From: Alentia gelatinosa
Taxonomy: Eukaryota > Annelida > Polychaeta > Phyllodocida > Polynoidae
Direction of reading: 5' to 3'
Length of the DNA: 64,000 bases
NCBI GenBank assembly: GCA_950022655.1
Contig: OX465584.1
Coordinates: forward strand, 46,420,723-46,484,722
Positions 1-9,246 of the stretch are shown here, piece by piece (position 1 is the first letter of the stretch; each line of letters starts with the position of its first letter). A program made the position numbers and the translations under genes. Below the pieces are notes generated by a model. It searched no databases. It saw only the letters and a program-made list of their open reading frames with translations, and was not told where the DNA came from.

Positions 1-920
1 AAAAGGAGTTTCCATGTTTGTTCAATCGCTTATGAGACACTTCTGGAGGTAAAGTTGCGTGAACATACTGTCATCGACAGGGTTATCTAGAAATAAGGAA
101 GTGTTTTTTTGCCTATGGGAATGAGCAGATGTGCTCTCTGACTGTTCGCCAGACAGGCATAGATTCTCAGAGTAAGAACACAGTGACAGGCGTCTAAGAA
201 CGGGCTATACAACGACTCCCGTGCTGAGTCAGCCGCTCCCAGCACCCTCAGTGAACTGAGCTGCTCACAACTCGTGGTTTACACCTGCTTACAGACAGAG
301 GTCTATGTACGCCTCGTATTTCATAACTCAGAGCTGGTGCCCTAAAACGAGGACGTGAATGGGCGGGGGCGTTGTTTGTTTGCTTAATGACCCAGGGGAC
401 CATATAGGGTATATATGCAATAACTGTTAAAGGTTCAGCTTTTCTCACTGGTTTTAAACCACAAGGTCGTTGATCAAATCTATAAGATCAATTGAGGCAG
501 AAATCATGCCTCTACATAATTAATGAAGGAGAAAAGTGGCTTCAGACTAAAGCCCACGTCTTTGTGGTTACAAATCCAGTGCTTTAACCACCGAGCTAAT
601 AAACCTGTTATATATTTGGTTTTCTCACACGTTAAGGTTCTCTCAACTATGTTTACACCCAAACGTCTATGACCATAGACATTTCTGAAACTGTCAGCAT
701 GTACATAATTGACGAGAATGAAGCTCAATTTACACTTTTTTTTATTTTTATACACTGGATTCCCCCCCCCCCCCCCCGAATATTGCGTTGACTGCAGCTA
801 AAAGTGTTTGCTTTTTACCCCAATAACAAGGATTTCCTTGTAAAAGTGGAAAACTGACAGCCCTGCTTTCTAGTTAAGCCATAGTGTATAGCACCAGGGT
901 ATTTATTAAGATAAACTCAC
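1..920. other. Intron 2 of CPSF6 (partial), with SINE-like debris
   Basis: No coding sequence is recognised here. The stretch contains a tRNA-like SINE remnant (about 490-610, minus strand), a fragment of the repeat that recurs in the API5 introns (about 715-865) and a C16 run at 762-777. Confidence 0.6.
490..610 (-). mobile_element. tRNA-derived SINE remnant in CPSF6 intron 2
   Basis: The minus strand reads TTAGCTCGGTGGTTAAAGC, an A-box-like segment, then CTGGATTTGTAACCACAAAG. GAGGCAGAAATC at the other end is shared with the API5 intronic copies. Confidence 0.5.
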
Positions 921-1016
921 CGTTGAGGGACCGACGTCCTCTGTGGTGTCGTCATTGGCAGGTGCTGTGATGACGTCATCGTATAGATCCCCATGTTGGT
1001 CTTGGAAGCCACTCTC
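921..1016 (-). CDS. CPSF6: CPSF6 coding exon 2
   Basis: The acceptor TTTACAG precedes GAGAGTGG at 1016, and the donor GTGAGT follows ACG at 921. The exon encodes 32 codons including LYDDV and an acidic Asp/Thr/Glu stretch. It is in phase 0 at both ends, so it joins exon 1 directly. No RRM exon is visible between 920 and 1. Confidence 0.88.
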
Positions 1017-4000
1017 CTGTAAATGGTATGTTACAATTATCCTCACATTGAAACCAGCTTTTGTAAAGTTTGTTATCCATGATAAATAAAGGATTTAAAA
1101 TGTATGATATACAGGTCATTCGGAATATAATTTGCGGGCATTTAAAAACGTGTTTCCTACCTTTATATTTCCAAGAAAGCTGGCTACTGAACGATACCCA
1201 TAATACAAATTGCTCGCACCAAAGATCGTTTATATTATTGCAATTCCTTGGATTTTCTTGAGCTAACTGCTAATGCTTTCGGCTTTTCTCTTGAGACAAC
1301 CCCAAGATATTTTCATAGTTTTAAGGAGTATTGTGAAGTAATTAGAAGGAAACCCACGAGATGAAAATAGCTTGGTCCGTACTCCACAGAGTTTGACAGC
1401 AGAGTAATTCACGAAGCTTCGGTTTCTGATTTTATCTCACCCTGTATAACATTATTCATTTAAAAAATGAATCACCCAATTAGCCATTGAGTATTGTGTA
1501 CACAAACTTCACTGCCGTGGAGTATGAGCTCCTAATCTTAAGCCTATGGAGAGAAATACCTGGTTGAGATAATAGAGAAAAACCAATGTTGATGCATAGA
1601 TATCCCAAATATGTCAGATCAGTGATTTTTGATGTCTTGGACAAATCAAACCATTTTCCTAGATGCCACGATATGTTATGGTGAGAAGGTATAGTGTGTG
1701 TCTGTAGTTTATCATTCAGGGGGACCCTTGGGATTATATATAGAACAAATAAAGATTTAAGCTATTCATTTTTGAAGACTTATTTCAGTCAATTCTTTCC
1801 AATGCTTCTTTTAAATTTTATTATATAAACTCTTGGTTTTAAAAAGCTGATTATATCTTTCTTTGGAATAGTGTCAAACAACATGTTGATACAATTTTCG
1901 AGTAATCTCTTATTCCTTATACCTTCTGATAGTTCAGCATGATATGCTTAACAGCTACAAGCCTTAGTCTCCCCTGCCACCGGAGTCGACCACGTCTGGC
2001 TTGGCTCCCTTTCTCATCTGCACTTTTACGTGTTCAGACCGAGATCTATCATAGACTCAGTTGCTACTGTTAGGCTGAGCTCAGGCCTTAGAACTAGAAA
2101 CAAAATATTCCTTCCTTCATGTCCAAGTAGATCTAGATCAAGTTATAGACAGGGATGCCAGTTGGGGTCAGGAAAAATTCCTACATGGGGACTGAGGCCA
2201 GCCTACATCCTACAGCTGTAGGTTGGAGCACTGGGATCCATAGGCTCTCTGACTGAGTGTGCTGGGGGTAGTGCAATTCAGAATTTTGAAAGATAACAGA
2301 ACAAGTTCATCTATGATTTAGATATTAAAGAACCTGGAGTCTATATTGTTCTCAAAACATACAATTTCTTTAAATTTTCATCTCTTTTAGACTAAAATGA
2401 AAATCCTACATGTAGGCAAAATCCTACAAACTGGCATCCCTGTTTAGAAACCACAAATTTAATTCATAATAGAAACATAAGTGAAGCGATGAGCAGGCCA
2501 CGCCTATGTTCAATGTGTCCTTTTGTCTTTCTATTTATCCCTGCCTATGCTTATATTACCAATAGACAATAATCGATGGTTTTGTGGACAGGCGGCCGTA
2601 AACCACGAGAGGTTGACGCGTAGTAATACACGAGCGCTAGCGAGTGTATTACGAGGTCAACCGCGAGTGGTTTACAGAGCTGCCTGTCCACAAAACCATC
2701 GTTTGTTGTATTTATTATCCATCTTTTTGAATAAATTAAACCCATTAATTGCCATATTGACGGGTATAACAACAGGAACTATTTCTTTGCTCTATACGCC
2801 GTTTTAAGGTTTCCCATAACCTCTTGCGGCGCAGCCAGTTTCCGGTGTCAACAAATCCGCCGCTACACGACGGCGCCGGCCGCACATAGCGTTATATCAT
2901 GGTTCGACTGGCATTCGCGGCGAGACGCGCAACAGAAAACGGCAAATAAACATATACTCCTTACCATAAATCGAAATGTTACCTTAATAAATGTTTAGCG
3001 GATGTATTTGGCTACCTTCTGATCTTTATTTGGAGTTCCTATCCCCACGCCTCCAGGCTTAGTCTGTGTCAGTACAGCGCCTACAGGCTGGGAAAATATG
3101 CCGTTGGTGGTCTCGCAAGCATTGCTTGGGTAATCTTTTACAAATATCTCATTCCTGATGTCAAATAACATGTTACACATCAGTTGTAACGCTTAGATAT
3201 GTAATTCAAACCCACAAACAACATAACTAAAACGGCCCGTCGATCTATTCGACTGTCCGTGAACTCGTATTCACGGCAGCTAGCTGGCGGCCATACCTGG
3301 CTGCAACCTCCGGCATGTGACTCCCGTCTGAGACGTCATATTCCGCCTGCACTCCCACGCCTCTCTCCCGGGTCCCACTGTCACCCGGGTGCTCGATCCA
3401 CCACCAGCACATTGGGTTTTTTTCGGGGGGAGGGGAGGGGATCCTCTGTTATTTACACAGTTATAGCCCTTCGTATTATGTATATCCCTTGGAATTATGT
3501 TAGGGCTAAACACTTCGGCTTTCTGCAGGTCAGAAATGTACTAATTTATTGAGTTTTCACTGCCAAGTAGCTGGCTTGTCACACAGTGCTGGTAACGTTT
3601 GCAACCTGCTGTTCTCTTATCACCAAGTTCACGCAAATCAAACTATATCTAATGAAACCATATGAGCAGCGAAGGATTCTTTATGTCTATTATTTGCATA
3701 GGTAATTATCCGATTACTTACCTTTGGTAGAAGTATGAAGGAGAATTAAGGTTCTTGCGAGCCTAGGGACACTTTTGAGTGCCCTAGGTAGTGCGAGTAA
3801 GAATCAGCCATGTTTCTGGGCATTTCACGGCGTATTTGATACTTAAAACAAACTTAGAACTCTTTGTTTACATCGTACGGGTGGCCTCAAGACGGCCGCC
3901 TGCTTAACCGGAAACTGGCTGCGTGAGCGCGAGAGAACGCGAGACTTGGGATTGTAAATGGGCCTATAGCAAAAGGGACTATTTTTCCCGTATACCATGG

Positions 4001-5044
4001 TTTTGAGGCCGTATACCACAGGTTTGATTCCGTATACCACAGTTATGGTATCTGACAGGTTTTATACAATGGGTCGTGGTTTACTGAGTTCCCATACATT
4101 TTCAATGGGGGCTTTGTATACGATGGATAATAATATATGTTACCTCACTGGGCCAGAAATCAAACAGGTCTGAAGCCAGTTTAACTATGACAATTTTGAA
4201 TGAAATAATTTTACTAGTACCCGGTACTGTAACTACAGTTCAATGACAGTGGCAAATAAAGAAATAAATATTATTCATTTGAAACCGAGTTTATGAATTT
4301 TGTAAAAGTATAGAAAAGAATTGACTGAAATAAGTCTTCAAAAGTGAAAAGCTTAAATCTTTGATGGTCCCTATAAGTATAACCCCAAGGGTCCCCTAAA
4401 ATGTTAAACCACAGACACTCTAAATACATCGAGAGCTTGTGGTTAACTGTCTTGCAAAGCATACAAGTTTCCAATTTTATGCTTGCAGAGGTACATTTCA
4501 TTTCTTGTCTAGGCTTAAGGCTCATGTAACACTCGTAGTTGTGGGTATTCCTAGATCTAGATCTAGTATACACCAACGTACCACTTGTTATTGTTTTTAC
4601 CTGAATCCCAAAACTGAGTACCCACGAGTTTTGCACTCGTGAATGAAGAGGTCTTCACATGAACATGTCCAATGTTTTTGCATACGGATAGGATGACAGG
4701 GCAAATCACGTCTCTATTATTAACCTTTCAATGCTACCTGTTCGACCAATATCAGTATATTTACGGATTGAAGTCATTCGCTGAAGCTAAATGAGTACAC
4801 ACGGTCAAAACCTTTGAAAGATGGCGGCCCCATGATGCGAGAGCACGCGCAACGCTCACTCCGAAAACAATAAGTCGAAGCTGAATGTATGACACCATTG
4901 CAAAATAACCATGAGGGTTTTATATAACTACAGGAACTTATAGATATATCAAACATGAAATTAATGCATTATAATTGTACTTACAGCTCCAAAATCATCA
5001 ACATCAGCATACAAGTCGATACCGTCGGCTCCTTCTCCCGACAT
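921..5044 (-). CDS. CPSF6: CPSF6-type cleavage/polyadenylation factor subunit, N-terminal part (2 exons)
   Basis: In animals CPSF6 is the 68-kDa subunit of cleavage factor I, which with NUDT21 binds UGUA motifs and guides nuclear pre-mRNA 3'-end processing. Two minus-strand exons join in phase (60 + 96 nt, 52 codons). Exon 1 gives M-S-G-E-G-A-D then GIDLYADVDDFGA. Exon 2 carries GDLYDDVITAPAND. These match the acidic, repeated D-[IL]-Y-[AD]-D-V N-terminus before the RRM in the CPSF6/CPSF7 family. The intron between them (1017-4984) is 4 kb with consensus splice sites. The RRM, proline-rich and RS-like regions are not in the window and must lie beyond its left edge. CPSF7 has a similar start, so the paralogue assignment is inferred from the spacing of the two motifs. 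Confidence 0.85.
1429..1572. mobile_element. Short TIR element, TTATCCTACCC-like family (diverged copy)
   Basis: Begins GATTTTATCTCACCCTG and ends CTTAAGCCTATGG, then about 20 bp later GGTTGAGATAATAG. The same end pairs recur at 5.65-5.86, 24.31-24.46 and 33.68-33.79 kb. There is no coding capacity, so this looks like a non-autonomous DNA transposon copy lying in CPSF6 intron 1. Confidence 0.5.
2575..2700. repeat. Long palindrome (about 63-bp arms), foldback MITE core
   Basis: The sequence from GATGGTTTTGTGGAC to its complement GTCCACAAAACCATC folds on itself about a centre at CGCTAGCG (2635-2642). Inner arms include TAGTAATACACG pairing with the complementary CGAGTGTATTACG, and TAAACCACGAG with CGAGTGGTTTA. 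Related copies occur at 12.08-12.29 kb and 27.51-27.61 kb. It lies in CPSF6 intron 1. Confidence 0.8.
2821..3935. mobile_element. Candidate 1.1-kb non-autonomous DNA transposon
   Basis: The ends are imperfect inverted repeats. CTCTTGCGGCGCAGCCAG and TTTCCGGT at the left face ACCGGAAACTGGCTGCGT followed by a GCGCGAGAG stretch at the right. The interior has GC-rich stretches (about 2850-2890, 3290-3400) unlike the AT-rich surroundings, and I see no transposase. No target duplication was established, so the boundaries are tentative. Confidence 0.45.
4000..4130. repeat. Interspersed repeat with three CCGTATACCA units
   Basis: CCGTATACCATGGTTTTGA, GCCGTATACCACAGG and TCCGTATACCACAG occur in tandem, followed by GTCGTGGTTTACTGAGTTCC and CGATGGATAATAATA. 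Similar blocks are at 11.86-11.99, 27.75-27.87 and 41.22-41.31 kb, so this is a dispersed repeat rather than a gene. Confidence 0.5.
4818..4828 (+). promoter_or_regulatory. YY1-type motif in CPSF6 intron 1
   Basis: AAGATGGCGGC is a perfect match to the YY1 core AAnATGGCGGC. It lies about 215-225 bp downstream of the CPSF6 start codon inside intron 1. YY1 sites are common just downstream of TATA-less housekeeping promoters, so a role in CPSF6 transcription is plausible but inferred. On the plus strand the embedded ATG opens only a four-codon ORF. Confidence 0.45.
4985..5044 (-). CDS. CPSF6: CPSF6 coding exon 1
   Basis: The ATG is at 5044-5042 in the context CCAAAATGTC. The exon runs 20 codons and ends GGAGCT before the donor GTAAGT (4984-4979). 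It encodes the first acidic Tyr motif, LYADVDD. The phase at the donor is 0. Confidence 0.88.
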
Positions 5045-5647
5045 TTTGGAGCGTTTTACCTTGTTCCTGAAGTTTGCGTATAAAGTTGTTGTCAAATTGT
5101 CTGAATAAATCTGATGAAGACTACATTTATCTATGAGATATTTTGTTATATTTCACGTGATATTTTCTATATATTAATGCAAAGAAGAGCCATTTTATTT
5201 TAAATTTAATAATTACTTTGTTGTCTCACTTCTGCAAGACTGAGGTAACATCCGGGGCAGTCTGTCTCATTCACTCTCCAAGCATGTTTACAAACTAGGT
5301 CAAGTAGAATAGGCTTGAAGAGTATATATTTCGATTTTCCCGCCTCGTCTTCACTGCCCTATTCGTACTAAAGAACTAATTATAGTCCTTTTTTCGTACT
5401 GGCACAGCAGCAAACATTGATAAATAATTTATTAGGATAATATCCTAATTAATTAGGGTATTATCCTAATACATAAATTTCCCTGAATCAAGTCCTATAT
5501 GGGCCTGAGTATAACAGGTTCAATAACCTGGTCAGTGGATGAAGGTAAGGAGAGTGTGAGTGAGAGTGGGGGAGAGGCGCTAATTAGTAGAAACCAAACG
5601 AGAGCAGCATAAACATTGAGAAGGCTAACTCGAGTTTGGTTTTGTAT

Positions 5648-5861
5648 TTATCCTACCCCATCTCACCGATATACAGAGAAAATTGTGTAATTATCCATGA
5701 TAGTAGTGTGTTGACACTGCCGGATCTACTTTCGTTATCTGGTCCCTGATTGGTCAGTTTTTTTATTCACCTCGGTGCATAAATAACACTTTATTCAATG
5801 CTCCTTCAAATACATTGAGTCAATGTTAAACCTATGGCGTTTTTTATTAGGGGTAGGATAA
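5648..5861. mobile_element. TIR element, TTATCCTACCC family
   Basis: Starts TTATCCTACCCCATCTC and ends TTATTAGGGGTAGGATAA, giving about 11-bp exact terminal inverted repeats. The stretch before the right end, CAATGTTAAACCTATGG, is shared with copies at 24.3, 37.7 and 43.9 kb. It is 214 bp with no ORF. Confidence 0.65.
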
Positions 5862-6184
5862 TATGGAGTGACTGGGTTGAGATAGAGTCATATGCCTACC
5901 CTTCCAACCTCATACCTCCTTACTGGGTCTGTGTTTCTTTGAGGAGCATAGTGAATTGGATGTTGAAATTCCAATGCTAAACAGTCAGGTCTGTCCCATC
6001 AGATTTGAAATGTACATGCATTGTAAAGTGGTAGGAGACCAGTGAGCCAGAACAAACAGGCTCCTGAGTGTAGCTAGTTGGTCAGTAAAGTAGATGGGGT
6101 GGTTGTGGGAGGGGAAGGGGTGAGGGTTATTCTGGCATGACTGTAGAGTGGCTTCAGGTCTAGTCACTAGTGGTGTACCTAAAT

Positions 6185-6290
6185 CTTCATCTGTCCCTGT
6201 CTGTTTTTAAATATGTCTACTTGTCTTTGTTTATGTCTGTTTTCTGTCTCCAGCTCTGTTTGTCTCCGTGGCACTATCCCTGCTTATGTA

Positions 6291-6365
<75 letters not shown>

Positions 6366-6625
6366 ATTCTCTCTGTTTATATCATTGTCTCTGTCCCTGT
6401 CTGTCCATATGTATGTCATACTATATCTTTGTCTCTGTCCCTGTTGGTTGGCATGTATGTTTGACTATTTCACTTTGTATGTGTCTTTCTGTCTCATTGT
6501 CTCTATCCCCTATCTGTATATGACTGACTCTCTGTTTACTTGTCCCTGTGTGAGTCTCCCTTCTGTCTCTGTTATCATCTGCATCATTATCTGTCTTTCT
6601 GTGTCTCCCTCCCTGTCTTCATGAA
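6185..6625. repeat. CTGTCTCTGTCC-rich array
   Basis: Degenerate tandem repeats of CTGTCTCTGTCCCTGT-like units surround a TA microsatellite. Long apparent reading frames on both strands (Leu/Ser/Cys-rich or Tyr-Ile repeats) arise only from this composition and are not genes. Confidence 0.8.
6294..6358. repeat. (TA)n microsatellite, about 65 bp
   Basis: Uninterrupted TA dinucleotides occur inside the pyrimidine-rich array. Confidence 0.97.
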
Positions 6626-7752
6626 AATCAATGATCAAGGGTTTCAGCAAGTCTATGGTCAAGTCTCAGGTGCAAGGCTTGATGACAGGGTTGAAGGGAG
6701 TAAAACTGGTTTGTCAGGTCTGTACAAAAGGGATCTGAATACAGTGTATTTAGATCTGTCACATCAGATCTGTCTCTCTGAATAGAGTGTATTTAGATGT
6801 GTCCCATCAGATTTCAAATGTAAATACCATATTTAGACAATACTATCATCTAATAGTTCCCTTTTCTAGTAGCAGATTACAGTAGCCATAACTAAGTGTT
6901 TATCATTTCATGAAATGATTGACATAGTGAATCATTTTGTCTTCAAAAAGACTAGAAATAAAAATGTCTATTTTTAGGAACCAAGTCACTAGTGGGGCAG
7001 GGGTATGGTAAGGCTTGATACTGGAGCCCTGCTCATTCAACCAGGCCTTTATAGTTGGGACATTGATAGTGAAGTGTTAGATTCTCTGCAGTAAGCTGGA
7101 AGCCTGTGTGAGCATTCTAACCTCTAGATGAAGTATATGAGCACGCTTTCCCTCGCTCACATAGCTGTCCCACTTTGATACATTTGTTTTGTAACATCTA
7201 ACTATTCTCAATAGTGTCGGTAGCACATGGATGCAATCGTCTCATGGCGAATTCGAATTTAATGCCATTTCTTTTCCTAAACAACAGCCATGTGTACATT
7301 TTAAAATATAACTATTGGCATTTCAGGTCAAATGAGTAGTTGAATGCATATGGAAATCAATTTGCAATCAGCTATGCCCTACCGATATTTGAAATATAGG
7401 GAGTTGCCTGCTGGTGACACCTTCATAGATGAGTGCACACAGCAACTTCCGCTGCCTTCCCCCTTACTCGCTTTCTCCCACACAGTCCACCCGACCTAGT
7501 CAGCATCCAGTTGGCCAGTACACCAGCAAGAAGGTTGGGGTAGGTAAATTGGCAATCAACATTGTCCTACCAACATATGAAAGTAGATGGTTACATCATG
7601 GTCACACCCTCAAGGATCAGTGCACACAGGTATTGAACCCTGTCTGCATGCCCTTGATCATACATGTGATTCAAAATGGTGGATACAACTTAGTTTCTAT
7701 ATATCCTCATATTGTCTACAATATAGTATGTCAAAGCAATTTTATATGAAAA

Positions 7753-7920
7753 GGGGCCATCCATAAAGTATGTAAGCACTAAGGGGGAGTCGGGGATGGT
7801 GGCAAAAAGTTTAGAAATTTAGCTTATGCCCCTTTTTTGTGCTTTTGTGTACAATTTAGGAGTGGGGTGGGAGGGTACACAATTTGGGGAATTCTGCGTA
7901 CATACTTTATGGATGACCCC
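7753..7920. mobile_element. MITE with GGGGCCATCCATAAAGTA ends
   Basis: Left end GGGGCCATCCATAAAGTATG; right end CATACTTTATGGATGACCCC, an inverted repeat of about 20 bp with few mismatches. The element is 168 bp, has no ORF and is flanked by AAAA on both sides. A second complete copy is at 40547-40719 and a partial one at about 40403-40460. Confidence 0.8.
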
Positions 7921-8106
7921 AAAATGATAATTCTACCATTAAAAAAAAATACATGAGTAGTACTTCAAATTTATTTCCCCCCTAACTAATGACACTCCCT
8001 TGGATGTTAGCAACTGTCAGTGCCACTTATGGAGACAGCAGATGTAACACCAATGCTCAATATAAATTAGTATTGTGTAAATATCTGTTTCAGTCTGCCT
8101 ATTTCA

Positions 8107-8126
8107 CCCCCCCCCCCCCCCCCCCC
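8107..8126. repeat. C20 homopolymer
   Basis: Twenty consecutive C residues. Similar runs occur at 762-777 (C16), 41980-41993 (C14) and 43285-43304 (G20). Length in an assembly may be unreliable at such runs. Confidence 0.95.
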
Positions 8127-8485
8127 ACACATACCGTCCATGATTTTTGAATAAATTTGACCCACATCTTCCCTGAGTCTACATGTGCGAGCCTACATTA
8201 TTAAACGGGTAGCAGGAATACTCCAGTAAGATATAACCATAACCTAGGAGACCAACCGGCGCCCGCTAATTACAAATCAACTGATCAGACTACTGGAGTT
8301 CCTACTATTTTAATATGTATTTTTCCAACCCATTTAGAGAGTACAGTGGATGTCTAGTGTGGATTATTCTTCACCAGTTTTTGGTGTGAGGCTGCAGTTG
8401 TCTTGTGCACTGCAGATAGCTGGGACCGACGGACACTAACCAAATAATCAGGAAACAAACAAAAGTTTTCTTCTAAAACGAACAT

Positions 8486-8491
8486 TTTATT
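8486..8491 (-). terminator. Candidate API5 poly(A) signal AATAAA
   Basis: TTTATT on the plus strand reads AATAAA on the minus strand, about 630 nt downstream of the API5 stop codon. It is the first clean hexamer that I found downstream. Its use is inferred. Confidence 0.4.
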
Positions 8492-9118
8492 TGTGTTTCT
8501 TACTTCTTCCGAGAAATATACTCACAATGCAGCAGACAAATCTGGGCCACCCTACTATAATATTAAGGAGTTTGCCAGATTTCTAAATGCTGCCAATAAA
8601 ATAATAACATAAAGTTACAATCTGTCTTCACATTCGTCACCAATAATGCATTCCTCTTCTTTGTGTCCGTAACATGTAAATAAGCCAAATCTACTGACAC
8701 TTTCCCAGAGGGACTGTATAAAAGAGAACCAATTTAAGAGCCGACGTCATTTGTTCTAGTCATAATGGCAGCTTGATTGTCGACGTCTTCTGGGTGCAGA
8801 CCTCTTGACTTAAAAACTGATAAACTTTGAGGACACAACACTCATCCTATTTATATATATATTACAGTACACACCAGGCATCACAGTCAGTGCATTCTGA
8901 CAGCAGAATGAGGATTGCTCCATGTTGATGCGCACTGGTTAAACGTTTAAAACACTGGTAGTACGACAGGGCTACTCGGGCGTGGACCACACAATGCATG
9001 ATCGTGATGATAGTCTGCGGCGCACAGTCCTCAACTGTCTCCTAGCCCCCAGTCCTGTATGTGTATGAAGTTCACATATTTGTGGCAGTGCCGCTGCTCC
9101 ACCGGTCATGTGACCGCT

Positions 9119-9246
9119 TCACCAGCGATTGCCTCTCCGCCATGAGCGTCCCCGCGAACGCCCCCGGAAGTTTCCCCGGAAGCCGCCGCGGAAACCACCA
9201 CGCCCCCGGTTACCGCCGCCTCCCCGGCCCTCTCCGCCCGCGCCTC
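9119..9246 (-). CDS. API5: API5 exon 13, RGG-rich C-terminus
   Basis: The acceptor ATGTTACAG precedes GAGGCGCGGG. The exon completes a Gly codon, then encodes GGAGGEGRGGGGNRGRGG, FRGGFRGNFRGRSRGRSW and RRGNRW before TGA at 9121-9119. Human API5 also ends in a shorter Gly/Arg-rich tail. The exon is extremely GC-rich compared with its surroundings, which keeps several spurious frames open. It is separated from exon 12 by a 4-kb intron. Confidence 0.93.

Larger units (their letters stand above)
5045..8485. other. Spacer between the CPSF6 5' end and the API5 3' end
   Basis: I see no host exon here. The spacer holds a TIR element (5648-5861), a pyrimidine-rich array with a TA microsatellite (6185-6625) and a MITE with CATCCATAAAGTA ends (7753-7920). 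It also has a C20 run (8107-8126) and a small palindrome at 5439-5478. The first few hundred bases upstream of 5044 should hold the CPSF6 promoter, but no TATA box or CpG-rich block stands out. Confidence 0.6.

Noticed and set aside
6170..6624. Overlapping open frames rich in Leu/Cys/Ser or Tyr-Ile repeats
   Set aside because: They are produced by the CTGTCTCTGTCC array and the TA microsatellite on both strands; no start context, splice sites or homology.
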